A DNA stretch of 64,000 bases. Origin: Thermoplasmata archaeon (GTDB taxonomy: Archaea; Thermoplasmatota; Thermoplasmata; Thermoplasmatales; GCA-001856825). The notes under the pieces are model-generated. The model searched no databases, was not told where the DNA came from, and saw nothing but the letters and a program-made list of their open reading frames with translations. This document shows, piece after piece, positions 51,608 through 61,141 of this stretch (positions are counted from its first letter, which is position 1; each line of letters starts with the position of its first letter). The stretch covers positions 86,302 through 150,301 of the forward strand of contig JAKAUZ010000013.1 in NCBI GenBank assembly GCA_021817415.1. The letters run 5' to 3'. The position numbers and the translations under genes were made by a program.

Positions 51608-53593
51608 ATGACGACCTCTATTGCCAGCCCAACCCTTGTCTTTATCCCAATTGCTGAGTTAATAATTCTGTATGCAACATCCTTTTCTGTAGCAGGTTTC
51701 GTGTTATACTGGTGGTATCGATCTTATAGTAAGCTGGGAATCAGATTTTCGGAAATGGTCAAATTTGGATGGAAAAATTGGAGACGGATATTGCACCATC
51801 TTCTGGTATACGCCGGTTTCCAGAAGAAGATACTGAAGGACAGATATGCAGGAATAATGCATTTCTCGATATTCTACGGAATGATTATACTTTTCATTTC
51901 CACTGCATTAATTGCTCTATCGCACGACCTCCTCAAGCCTCTTTTCCATTTCGGCATACTCGTGGGATGGTTCTACCTTAATTTTGAAGTATGGGCCAAT
52001 CTGGGAGGGATTCTTCTTACCATCGGAATAGTCATGGCACTGTACAGACGTCTGGCCAAGAGAATAGAACTGGATACCATTGCAGATGATTATATACTGC
52101 TGTCTGGCCTGCTTCTGCTTGCCCTCCAGGGCTTCATACTTGGTGCACTGAAGATTTACCTCTTCAGGAATGGTTTTGATGATTACAGATTTGTAGAGTG
52201 GAGTCTGAGTTACGTGTTTTCCTTCGGTAATGTGTCTCAGGGCTCCGGAATATTGCTTTACAGGGACTTATGGATGTTCCACATTATGACTGCATTTGCA
52301 ATTGCAGCATATCTCCCGTTCTCGAAACTGTCGCACATAGCACTTTCGTCTGTCGGAGTTTCCGTCAAGGAGATCAAGCCGAGAGGAGAAATGCCAACCC
52401 CATTTATTCTATCGGAACTAATGGAGTCTGGCAACTTTGATTTCAAGATGGGGGCCAAGGTCGTCAAGGATCTTCCCAAGTTAAAGAAGATTGAGGCACT
52501 TGCGTGTACGGACTGCGGGAGATGCGAAAGAGCCTGTCCCGCACATATTGCTGGATCAGACCTAGACCCCAGGGTGATTGTCCAGAACATAAAGAAAAAC
52601 GTGTACTCGGGAGAAGCTGAGATGGGGTCGATGATAATGTCAGAAAACGCGGCATGGGCCTGCACGACATGCCAGGCGTGCGTCGAAGAATGCCCAGTTT
52701 TGATAGAACCATTTTCATTCATTATGGAGACGAGAAAGAATCTCGTTATGGAAAGCAAGCTCAGCAAGGAAACCGTCGGGTACCTCAATAATCTTACCTA
52801 TGCCCAGAATCCGTTCAACAACCCTCCAAGCGACAGGGATGAAATGCTGAAATTTGCTCCAAAATACGAGGAAGGAATGGACATCCTGTACTGGGTCGGA
52901 TGCATGGGCGCCTTCGACCCACGGGGGAAGGAGGTGGCCAAAACGGTAATGGAGCTCCTCAACAAGGCAGGCGTTAAATACGGCATCCTAGGGTCTGAAG
53001 AAAAATGCAACGGGGAAACTGCAAGAAGAATAGGAGAAGAGGGGAGGTTCCAGGAGCTGGTATTATCCAACATTGATACTTTCAAGAAATATAATGTCAA
53101 GAAAATTCTCACCGCCTGTCCACACTGCTTCAATACTTTCAAGAACGAATATCCAAAATTCGGGCTGAACGTGGAGGTTCTTCATCATTCAACATTCCTC
53201 ACCAATCTGGTAAAGGACGGAAAGCTCAATGTGAAGAAAAAGGAAGAGACGGTAACGCTTCATGACCCATGCTATCTGGGCAGGATAAATGGGCAGTACG
53301 AGGAGACCAGGTTCATTGTAAAATCAGCGACCAACTTATCTGAAATGGAGAAGTCAGGTTCGAAGAGCATGTGCTGTGGTGCAGGCGGTGGAAATTATTG
53401 GTACAAAGTGGAGAGCCAGGAATCAATAAGCCACATAAGAATGGAACAGGCACTTGAAACAAAAGCGGAAAAACTTGCAACAGCTTGTCCGTTCTGCATG
53501 GCTATGATGGAAGATGCGTCCAGAACTATGGACGTCGAATCGAAAATAAAGGTAAGGGACATCGCAGAAATACTCAAGGAAAATCTGGCCTGA
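51608..53593 (+). CDS. HdrD-like Fe-S oxidoreductase fused to NarI-like membrane domain
   Basis: N-terminal multi-TM; two 4Fe-4S motifs (CTDCGRCERACP, CTTCQACVEECP); CCG-type region CCGAGGGNYWY. Confidence 0.88.
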   Translation: MTTSIASPTLVFIPIAELIILYATSFSVAGFVLYWWYRSYSKLGIRFSEMVKFGWKNWRRILHHLLVYAGFQKKILKDRYAGIMHFSIFYGMIILFISTALIALSHDLLKPLFHFGILVGWFYLNFEVWANLGGILLTIGIVMALYRRLAKRIELDTIADDYILLSGLLLLALQGFILGALKIYLFRNGFDDYRFVEWSLSYVFSFGNVSQGSGILLYRDLWMFHIMTAFAIAAYLPFSKLSHIALSSVGVSVKEIKPRGEMPTPFILSELMESGNFDFKMGAKVVKDLPKLKKIEALACTDCGRCERACPAHIAGSDLDPRVIVQNIKKNVYSGEAEMGSMIMSENAAWACTTCQACVEECPVLIEPFSFIMETRKNLVMESKLSKETVGYLNNLTYAQNPFNNPPSDRDEMLKFAPKYEEGMDILYWVGCMGAFDPRGKEVAKTVMELLNKAGVKYGILGSEEKCNGETARRIGEEGRFQELVLSNIDTFKKYNVKKILTACPHCFNTFKNEYPKFGLNVEVLHHSTFLTNLVKDGKLNVKKKEETVTLHDPCYLGRINGQYEETRFIVKSATNLSEMEKSGSKSMCCGAGGGNYWYKVESQESISHIRMEQALETKAEKLATACPFCMAMMEDASRTMDVESKIKVRDIAEILKENLA

Positions 53594-53617
53594 CGTCAGG
53601 TTTGACCTGAACGAAAG

Positions 53618-53690
53618 AGCCACCGGGGAGAATTGGACTCCCGACCTGCTGATTACAAGTCAGCCGCTCTGCCAACTGAGCTACGGTGGC
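53618..53690 (-). tRNA. tRNA-Thr (TGT)
   Basis: Minus strand GCCACCGTAGCTCAGTTGGCAGAGCGGCTGACTTGTAATCAGCAGGTCGGGAGTCCAATTCTCCCCGGTGGC; loop CTTGTAA. Confidence 0.95.
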
Positions 53691-53943
53691 AATTTCGAAA
53701 CCGAGAACATATAATTGTTAATTATAGTTTTCATTTTGTTTCCTGCATCAAATGACTACTCTCCCATTGAGATTGTCCTAACAATAACAACTCTTAATGG
53801 AACAGCCGTACCAAAACCTCTGACAGAGAAGGCAAAGCAATTCAAGATTACGGAAAGTCGTCTGGTCAATTCCGTTAGCTAGATGGCCCACCTACGCTGA
53901 TAAGTGATCCTCAGGATCATCCTCAGCTCCCTCAGCATGGAAG

Positions 53944-54028
53944 CGCCGGGGGGGAGATTTGAACTCCCGAGCTCTCACGAGCAATAGATCTCGAATCTAT
54001 CGCCTTGGCCGGACTAGGCTACCCCGGC
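53944..54028 (-). tRNA. tRNA-Ser (CGA)
   Basis: Minus strand GCCGGGGTAGCCTAGTCCGGCCAAGGCGATAGATTCGAGATCTATTGCTCGTGAGAGCTCGGGAGTTCAAATCTCCCCCCCGGCG with long variable arm; loop TTCGAGA. Confidence 0.95.
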
Positions 54029-54181
54029 TTAGTTTTAGACCAGTTGAAAAGCAGTTCGTGAATATAATTATTTATGGTGAAGCCAGGAGTACGAGGCAGG
54101 CCTTCAGATTTCAATCGTTCAGTAAGGAGATGATATCAGCGACACACAATGTTATTAATTGTCAAGGAATTCCAATTTCAG

Positions 54182-55297
54182 ATGGAAGAGGCCAACATAG
54201 TTGTCATCGGTGGAGGTGTCATTGGACTTTCAGTAGCTGCCCAGCTTTCAAAAACAAACGAAGGTGTATATGTCCTGGAAAAGAACAGGAGAATAGCACA
54301 GGAATCAAGCAGTCACAATAGCGGCGTTATCCATTCAGGCATACATTATCCACACGGAACACTCAAGGCTGAACTATGTACAAGAGGAAACACCGAGCTG
54401 TACCGGTTGTGCCGAGACCAAAATATTCCATGCAAAAGACTGGGAAAGCTCACGGTCGCAGTATCTGAAGAGGAAATACCGGACCTGGATCGGCTTGTAA
54501 AGAATGGGGAGGAAAATGGAGTAAAGGGCATGAGGATAATTGATAAGCAGGGAATCAAGAAAATGGAACCAAATATTGTGGGTGAAATGGCAATTTATAC
54601 AGAATCCACGGGAATAGTAGAGCCGGATGAGCTTTCAAACTATTTCATGTCTGTTCTAAAGAATAATAATGGGACTGTAGTGACGGATACCGAGGTGACA
54701 GGCATTGAGGATAGAGGCAACATATACCTGCTGAGAGGCTCAAGTGCAGGGAAAAAATTCAATTTTTATTCCAGAACTGTAGTAAACTCAGGTGGCTTAA
54801 ATTCCGACCAGATTGCTTCTTTTGTAGGATTGGATGTGGATAGACTGGGTTACAGGCTCACATATAAAAAAGGGGATTATTACAGAATCAAAGGTGACCC
54901 TCCAGTTAAAATGCTCGTTTATCCTGTCCCCCAGGGAAACTGGCTTGGGATTCACATGACTCCGGATATGGCAGGCTCAGTTAAACTGGGTCCAAATAGC
55001 TATTATGTCGATGAAATAGATTATTCAGTCGAATCAAACAGCGATCAATTTATGGAAGAAGTCAGGAGGTTAATGCCTGCAGTCGCAGGCATAGAAATAC
55101 AACCTGATTCAGCAGGAATAAGGCCAGCTCTGGCTGCCCACGGCAGCTCGTTTCCTGATTTTATAATTAAGCACGAGCGTGAACATGGCCATTATGGATT
55201 CATTAACTTGATAGGAATGGATTCTCCAGGGTTGACCGCATCACCGGCAATAGGAGAGTATGTAGCCCAGATTTACGAAAATGAAATTGATGAATGA
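54182..55297 (+). CDS. FAD-dependent L-2-hydroxyglutarate oxidase-like protein
   Basis: NIVVIGGGVIGLSVAAQLSK, SSHNSGVIHSGIHYPHGTLKAELC; ATG at 54182. Confidence 0.85.
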   Translation: MEEANIVVIGGGVIGLSVAAQLSKTNEGVYVLEKNRRIAQESSSHNSGVIHSGIHYPHGTLKAELCTRGNTELYRLCRDQNIPCKRLGKLTVAVSEEEIPDLDRLVKNGEENGVKGMRIIDKQGIKKMEPNIVGEMAIYTESTGIVEPDELSNYFMSVLKNNNGTVVTDTEVTGIEDRGNIYLLRGSSAGKKFNFYSRTVVNSGGLNSDQIASFVGLDVDRLGYRLTYKKGDYYRIKGDPPVKMLVYPVPQGNWLGIHMTPDMAGSVKLGPNSYYVDEIDYSVESNSDQFMEEVRRLMPAVAGIEIQPDSAGIRPALAAHGSSFPDFIIKHEREHGHYGFINLIGMDSPGLTASPAIGEYVAQIYENEIDE

Positions 55298-55427
55298 AAT
55301 AGCTAAGGAAGCCCATTGACTTGTGAGGTTCCAGCGCAACCCCAGGAGAAGATTCACGCCTGAGTCATGATCCCTATGCGATTCCATATAAGTTTCACGA
55401 AAGTAAATTGCGCTGATCCTTGACGCG

Positions 55428-55886
55428 ATGAACTACTACGACACCAATGAACCTGCGGAGTTCGACTATGACCTAGACACTGAACAGATGCAGAAGTACA
55501 TAACGGTCAGGGGCAAGGAGATGCCTGTGCAGGAAGCGATAATGGAGTTCCTTGACAAATCAGCCATCATAAGGGACAAGAACAACAAGGCTGCGGTGAA
55601 GAAGTTCAGGGAGATGGCAACCGTCAGGAACGGAGATCTCCAGAGGATGCTGAAGAGGGTATCCAACCGGACAATGGGGATCACCGACAGGGACTGGAAC
55701 AGTATGACAGAGGAACAGAGGGATGCAGCGAGGAAGGATTACATTGAGAAACTATCAGGGAAGAATCACAAAGAATTACCTTCAGAAGGGGACTTGGCAA
55801 CTCACAGGGAGAACAATGAAGAGGGGAAAACAGTCGTTCCGGATAATAATGAGAATCAGGAAAGAACCGGGGATGATCCAGGGTGA
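55428..55886 (+). CDS. Hypothetical charged protein with disordered tail
   Basis: 152-aa ORF; GTGA overlap with next ORF; no recognisable domain. Confidence 0.6.
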   Translation: MNYYDTNEPAEFDYDLDTEQMQKYITVRGKEMPVQEAIMEFLDKSAIIRDKNNKAAVKKFREMATVRNGDLQRMLKRVSNRTMGITDRDWNSMTEEQRDAARKDYIEKLSGKNHKELPSEGDLATHRENNEEGKTVVPDNNENQERTGDDPG

Positions 55887-56179
55887 AATCCAAGGGGAAG
55901 GGAAAGGGTGCCCACACGTCAACTGAAAAGAAGAATAATGGAAGGATCCATGGGGCAACAAAACGATTTCACCTGAAGCTGAAACATCTCCTGGCAGGTG
56001 TGTCATTTATTTCCCTCTTCACTGCCTTTGAAGTCATGTCCGTTCCCGTTGCAAGTGGAATGATCGTGCTTTTCACTCTGACAAGGAGCGGAGCTGCGGC
56101 AGTCTGGTTTCTCACAGCCTTGTTCACAGGAAGTTTCGCATACGAGCTACACCATAGGGAAGAAAAGGTTAAAGTATAG
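55883..56179 (+). CDS. Hypothetical two-TM protein with basic N-terminus
   Basis: 98 aa, GTG start overlapping upstream stop; MKSKGKGKGAHTSTEKKN...LLAGVSFISLFTAFEVMSV...AAVWFLTALFTGSFAYELHHREEKVKV. Confidence 0.6.
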   Translation: MKSKGKGKGAHTSTEKKNNGRIHGATKRFHLKLKHLLAGVSFISLFTAFEVMSVPVASGMIVLFTLTRSGAAAVWFLTALFTGSFAYELHHREEKVKV

Positions 56180-56193
56180 AGGTTGATTACTAA

Positions 56194-56316
56194 ATGGCAA
56201 TGTACCAGAATGCAGGAAAGAAATACAGAAGCATAGACGTCCAGGATGTCATTGCACTTACTGCGATGGTAGGCTCGCTCTTGGGCATTCTCTGGGTCAC
56301 TGGAATTTTGAGATGA
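56194..56316 (+). CDS. 40-aa single-TM micro-protein
   Basis: MAMYQNAGKKYRSIDVQDVIALTAMVGSLLGILWVTGILR; not in ORF track; an ATGA-coupled 14-aa ORF (MRLANELEDKLKTH) follows at 56313-56357. Confidence 0.5.
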   Translation: MAMYQNAGKKYRSIDVQDVIALTAMVGSLLGILWVTGILR

Positions 56317-56373
56317 GGCTGGCAAATGAGCTAGAGGACAAACTAAAGACTCATTAAAAGAGATGGTACGGAA

Positions 56374-56502
56374 ATGCGTATTGGTATGTTTGATTCCAAG
56401 AGGCAGCTCGACTACTGGGACAGGAGGATAATGAGGGACGATATCCTGATAACCATATTTGTAGCTGTTCTTATAGTCATAATTGCGTCATTTTTCATCT
56501 GA
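56374..56502 (+). CDS. 42-aa single-TM micro-protein
   Basis: MRIGMFDSKRQLDYWDRRIMRDDILITIFVAVLIVIIASFFI; not in ORF track. Confidence 0.5.
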   Translation: MRIGMFDSKRQLDYWDRRIMRDDILITIFVAVLIVIIASFFI

Positions 56503-56799
56503 GGTACCCTGCAGAGTCTTTAGGGACAGGAATCAACGATAGAGGCTACTGAGGCCATATCCCAGGCGGTTATCGCTATCATCTTGATTGGATTTATCCC
56601 CCTGATTCAATGAAGGCCTGATTTTAATTTCAAATTGAGCAATTATAAAATTATTTGAGAATAGGATTAAGGCATCTTACCTGGAATCATCTCTATGTTT
56701 TATGTTTGACATCCTGAACTATTAAAAATCAATTAGGTTTTTACAGTATCACAATATCAAAAAATACTAATACTGCAGAAAAATCAATGCAGCCAAGAG

Positions 56800-57114
56800 A
56801 TGACCAATTCAATGAAATCCGGAAATGAAAAACCTGTATTAGCGATAGTCGATATTTTTGTGGACACCATGAAATTGGAAGAGGTAACCCATGATCTCTG
56901 TCTAATCGACGCTGTCCAGGAGGTTTACGAAGTGACTGGAGAATTTGACATAGCTACTGTTGTTAGCTCCAGAAGCATAGAAGAATTCCGTGATACACTG
57001 AAGAACAAGATTATGAAAATTCCCGGTGTAAAAAGCGTAGTCAGCTCTATAGTTCTGAGCGCTGACAAAGGTCCGCGAGCCAGACCTTCTTCCCCGGAAA
57101 ACAGGGAACGATAG
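56800..57114 (+). CDS. Stand-alone Lrp/AsnC ligand-binding (RAM) domain protein
   Basis: EVYEVTGEFDIATVVSSRSIEEFRDTLKNKIMKIPGVKSVVSSIVL; no HTH. Confidence 0.75.
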   Translation: MTNSMKSGNEKPVLAIVDIFVDTMKLEEVTHDLCLIDAVQEVYEVTGEFDIATVVSSRSIEEFRDTLKNKIMKIPGVKSVVSSIVLSADKGPRARPSSPENRER

Positions 57115-57327
57115 GTTAGGATATATTTAGGGTCATTTTGGTTAAGGAACTGATTATGGGGTTAATAATATGAACAGTCTTTGCAATAAAAATCATATAC
57201 AATATATTAATATAAATATTCAAAATCGCTTTGCATATAATAAAGACGGTTTTAACCGCTGGAGAGATTTAAATCCAGAAAACGGCCCAATAATTACATG
57301 CTTCGGGAAGAATAAGGGTAGGCCATC

Positions 57328-58989
57328 ATGATAGGGACAGGTTATCTCCTCATCACTGCTCTAGTCTGGGCAACGATAATAGCCCTCTCCTGGGGACTCT
57401 CAAAATACTTGAAAAAGGTCTATAAAAACGAGAAGACTTTTCTCGATAAACTCCTCAATCCATTTGAGAACGTGATCTATCGTATACTTGGAATAGACCG
57501 CGACAAAGGCATGGACTGGAAGGAGTACTTTCTCAGCCTTTTTATGTTCAGTGTTTTTACTGTTGCGATATCATTTATTGTCCTTACTTTCCAGGGAATG
57601 CTCCCCCTAAACCCAATGAAATTCCATGGGATGAGCTGGTCGCTGGCGTTCAACACTGCAATGTCCATCTCATCCAACACGAATCTCCAGCATTATAATG
57701 GGGGGTCCACATTATCATACCTCGGGCAGATGGTAGGGATCCAGTTCTTGCAGTTTACCTCTGCAGCATCTGGCATTGCGGTGGCTGTGGCAATATTTAG
57801 AGGTTTTGCAGGTAAAAGAGGTGGAGACAGGAATCTAGGGAATTTTTATACCGACATGGTGAGGACCATGACAAGGGTACTTCTTCCACTGACGCTTCTT
57901 CTATCCTTAATTCTTATAGGGCTTGGAGTACCACAGTCCCTTTCAGGTTATAGTCTTGTAAGGACCCTCTCAGGGAGTTTTGAACTCATTAAAGTAGGCC
58001 CAGTTTCTTCTCTTGTATCCATAATGCAACTTGGAACAAACGGGGGCGGGTATTATGGGGCGAATTCTGCCTATCCGTTTCAAAACCCCAATCCCCTAAC
58101 CAATTACATTGAGCTTGGGGCCATGATGCTGATTCCCACTTCAATGCTTTTCCTTTTCGGGCTGATGCTTGATAAGAAGGGCGAAGGCAGGACTATTCTC
58201 ATTGCTTCTTACGGCCTTTATGCCATTGATCTTGCAATTGCACTGATCCCCAATACTGGGCTGGGCCCTGGAATGGAGACAAGGTTCGGTGGTTTCTCCC
58301 CAGTCTTATACACAGTAACTACGACTGCCTTTACAACAGGTTCCGTAAACACAGCCCTTGCAGCAATGCACCCACTCGTGATACTGGCTGCCTTCTTGGG
58401 AATGATGATACAGGCAACTCCGGGGGGAGCAGGAGTTGGTGCCATGTACATGCTTATGTACGTGATGATAACAGTGTTCATTGTTGGACTTATGGCAGGT
58501 AGGACTCCAGAATATCTTGGAGCGAAGATCAGTGCAAAAGATGTTGAACTTGCAATTGTCGCATTCTTATCCCATCCAATAATCATCCTTGTCCCAACAG
58601 TCCTTGCCTATGCACTTGGTGCGGTACATGCTATAGGCCTCGGTAACGGACCTGTTGGGTTCACAGAGATACTCTATGAATACACTTCAGCCGCGGCAAA
58701 CAACGGCTCAGATTTCCTCGGGTCGAGCGGAAACACCGTGTTTTTCAATGTTTCCACCGGTATAGTGATGTGGGCCGGCAGATTCATACCAATATTAATA
58801 ATGCTCGCCATTTCGGGGAGGATGTATGACAAGAAGAGGAGCCCAGAAGTAGCTCTTAGGACGGACGATCTTATCTTCCCTGCAATACTCATTTTCAGCA
58901 TCATTATACTCGCCGTACTGACTTTTTTCCCATTCCTTGCAGTGGGGCCAATTCTTATGCATCTGGAAGGGATAGGGAATGCCCTTTAG
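57328..58989 (+). CDS. kdpA: K+-transporting ATPase subunit A
   Basis: AFNTAMSISSNTNLQHYNGGSTLSYLGQM, GTNGGGYYGANSAYPFQNPNPLTNY, TTTAFTTGSVNTALAAMHP. Confidence 0.95.
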   Translation: MIGTGYLLITALVWATIIALSWGLSKYLKKVYKNEKTFLDKLLNPFENVIYRILGIDRDKGMDWKEYFLSLFMFSVFTVAISFIVLTFQGMLPLNPMKFHGMSWSLAFNTAMSISSNTNLQHYNGGSTLSYLGQMVGIQFLQFTSAASGIAVAVAIFRGFAGKRGGDRNLGNFYTDMVRTMTRVLLPLTLLLSLILIGLGVPQSLSGYSLVRTLSGSFELIKVGPVSSLVSIMQLGTNGGGYYGANSAYPFQNPNPLTNYIELGAMMLIPTSMLFLFGLMLDKKGEGRTILIASYGLYAIDLAIALIPNTGLGPGMETRFGGFSPVLYTVTTTAFTTGSVNTALAAMHPLVILAAFLGMMIQATPGGAGVGAMYMLMYVMITVFIVGLMAGRTPEYLGAKISAKDVELAIVAFLSHPIIILVPTVLAYALGAVHAIGLGNGPVGFTEILYEYTSAAANNGSDFLGSSGNTVFFNVSTGIVMWAGRFIPILIMLAISGRMYDKKRSPEVALRTDDLIFPAILIFSIIILAVLTFFPFLAVGPILMHLEGIGNAL

Positions 58990-61141
58990 GTGGAGCGGGA
59001 ATCAGGAAGTGTACTCCAGACCTGAAACTAATGAAGATAGGATCAGCTGGCCGCATGTGTTAAGGGATTCACTCGCAAGAATGAATCCACTGAGACTCAT
59101 AGAAAACCCTGTAATGTTTGTAGTTGAACTTTCCTTCCTGGTGGTCTTGCTCATGACCATAGCACCAGGGGCTTTCCCCGGTTTGGCACACAGGTCTGAC
59201 AGAGTCTTCTATGCGTATGTAACTGCCATACTTTTCGTAACTGTATGGTTCAGTACAATCTCCGATTCATTTGCAGAGGCAAGGTCCAGGGCATCAGCAG
59301 CCAGCCTGAAGAAACTGGAAAAAGAAGGGATTGCCAAGAGGATACACGTGAACGAAGATGGAAAAAGGACAATTGAGCCTGTTAAGTCCTCTGAGCTGAG
59401 AAAAGGGGACATTATCCTCATCGAGAAAGGGGACATGGTCCCAATTGATGCTGAAGTCCTGGAGGGAATAGCAATGCTGGATGAGTCCCTCCTTACGGGA
59501 GAGTCTGCGGGAGTTAAGAAGTCCAAGGGAGACACCATCATTGGGGGGTCAACGGTCGTGAGCGACTCCATCGTTGCAGTTGTCAATGCAAATCCTGACG
59601 AGACCTACATAAGCAAGCTTGTAAAGATGGTAGAATCATCTGAAAGGCCAAAGACGCCAAATGAGGCTGCTCTATCAATACTGCTGCTCGGACTGACCGG
59701 TGTTTTTACAATAATTCTGGTGGCACTGATTGCACTCTCGCTGCTGCTCAACCTTGGCGCTGATCTATCTATTCTCATCGCTCTGTACGTATGCTTACTG
59801 CCAACCACAATTGGAGCACTTCTACCAGCCATAGGTATATCCGGAATAACCCGGATGTCAAGGAATAAAATAATAGCTAAATCCGGAAAAGCCATAGAGA
59901 CAGCAGGGGATGCAGACGTAATACTCCTTGACAAGACTGGAACAATAACCGTCGGGAACCGGCGTGCGCATCAGTTTATCCCCCTGGGAAACCACACCGA
60001 AAGGGAACTAGCTGACGCCTCGTTCCTCTCATCTTGGAATGACGATACTCCAGAAGGAAGGAGCATAGTGGAACTCGCTTTCTCAAAAAAGTTCATTCCA
60101 AAGGAGTATGATGCACTGAGGGAAGGTGTTTATAAGGAATTCAGTGCAGTAACAAGAAGTAGTGAAATAACCCTTGTTGACTCCGACGACTTCACATTGC
60201 CAAAGGGTGGAAAGGGAATATTCCAGAGGCACAGGTTCAGGAAGAAGTTCGTGCTCGAGACCCGTCTAACAGATGAGACAATAATACAGAAGGGCGCCCC
60301 CGATGTCATAAAGGAAGTTGCTAAATCTATTCCCGACAATTTTGATGAGACAGTGACAAGAATTACCTCAGAAGGCGGGACTCCCATTGCAGTATCCGTG
60401 AACGGTGACATAATTGGGCTCATATACTTCAAGGATTTGATAAAACACGGAATCAGGGATAGAATACTCGGCCTCAGGAAGATGGGAATCAGGCCGGTGA
60501 TGATCACAGGAGACCATCCTCTTACTGCGAGAAGCATAGCGGGTGAGGTAGGAATCGAAGAATTTGTCGCACAGGCAAAACCTGAGACCAAGTACCAGAA
60601 GGTAAAGGAAGAACAGGCTGAGAACAGGGTTGTTGCAATGATTGGGGACGGCACAAATGACGCCCCGGCCCTTGCCGCAGCGGATATCGGCCTTGCAATG
60701 GCATCAGGAACCTTGGCTGCGAAGGATGCAGCAAATATGGTAGACCTTGAATCAAACCCGTCAAAGGTCATCGATGTGGTCATGCTGGGAAAGCAGCTCC
60801 TGATGACAAGAGGTGCTGTCACGACATTCAGCATCACCAACGATGTCGCCAAGTACTTTGCAATAGTGCCCGTAATGTTTGTGAGCATCCCTGCACTTGA
60901 TGCCTTGAACATCCTCAGATTGACACCTCATATTGCTGTGCTCTCAGCCCTGATATACAATGCTGTGGTGATCCCAGCACTTATACCAATAGCGCTGCGT
61001 GGAACAAAGTTCAGACCGCAGAGCACGCTCAAGATATTCCTCAAGAACCTATTTGTTTACGGAGTTGGCGGAGTTTTGCTGCCATTTGCTGCTATCAAGC
61101 TGATAGCTATATTGTTAGTAATTATGGGGGGAGTAATATGA
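58979..61141 (+). CDS. kdpB: K+-transporting ATPase subunit B (P-type ATPase)
   Basis: DESLLTGESAGV, LLDKTGTITVGNR, MIGDGTNDAPALAAADIGLAM. Confidence 0.96.
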   Translation: MPFRWSGNQEVYSRPETNEDRISWPHVLRDSLARMNPLRLIENPVMFVVELSFLVVLLMTIAPGAFPGLAHRSDRVFYAYVTAILFVTVWFSTISDSFAEARSRASAASLKKLEKEGIAKRIHVNEDGKRTIEPVKSSELRKGDIILIEKGDMVPIDAEVLEGIAMLDESLLTGESAGVKKSKGDTIIGGSTVVSDSIVAVVNANPDETYISKLVKMVESSERPKTPNEAALSILLLGLTGVFTIILVALIALSLLLNLGADLSILIALYVCLLPTTIGALLPAIGISGITRMSRNKIIAKSGKAIETAGDADVILLDKTGTITVGNRRAHQFIPLGNHTERELADASFLSSWNDDTPEGRSIVELAFSKKFIPKEYDALREGVYKEFSAVTRSSEITLVDSDDFTLPKGGKGIFQRHRFRKKFVLETRLTDETIIQKGAPDVIKEVAKSIPDNFDETVTRITSEGGTPIAVSVNGDIIGLIYFKDLIKHGIRDRILGLRKMGIRPVMITGDHPLTARSIAGEVGIEEFVAQAKPETKYQKVKEEQAENRVVAMIGDGTNDAPALAAADIGLAMASGTLAAKDAANMVDLESNPSKVIDVVMLGKQLLMTRGAVTTFSITNDVAKYFAIVPVMFVSIPALDALNILRLTPHIAVLSALIYNAVVIPALIPIALRGTKFRPQSTLKIFLKNLFVYGVGGVLLPFAAIKLIAILLVIMGGVI

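Noticed and set aside
53880-53940. CTGAGG-rich segment with GATCCTCAGGATC palindrome next to tRNA-Ser, considered as a box C/D sRNA (minus strand)
   Set aside because: Several CTGA copies but no proper RUGAUGA box C with correct spacing
53618-54028. tRNA-Thr/tRNA-Ser as attachment site of an integrated element covering 54.1-56.5 kb
   Set aside because: No integrase and no direct repeat of either tRNA 3' end was seen further along the window
60130-60912. 260-aa minus-strand ORF antisense to kdpB
   Set aside because: Lies wholly inside the well-supported kdpB coding frame; Ser/Ile/Phe-rich shadow translation without family motifs
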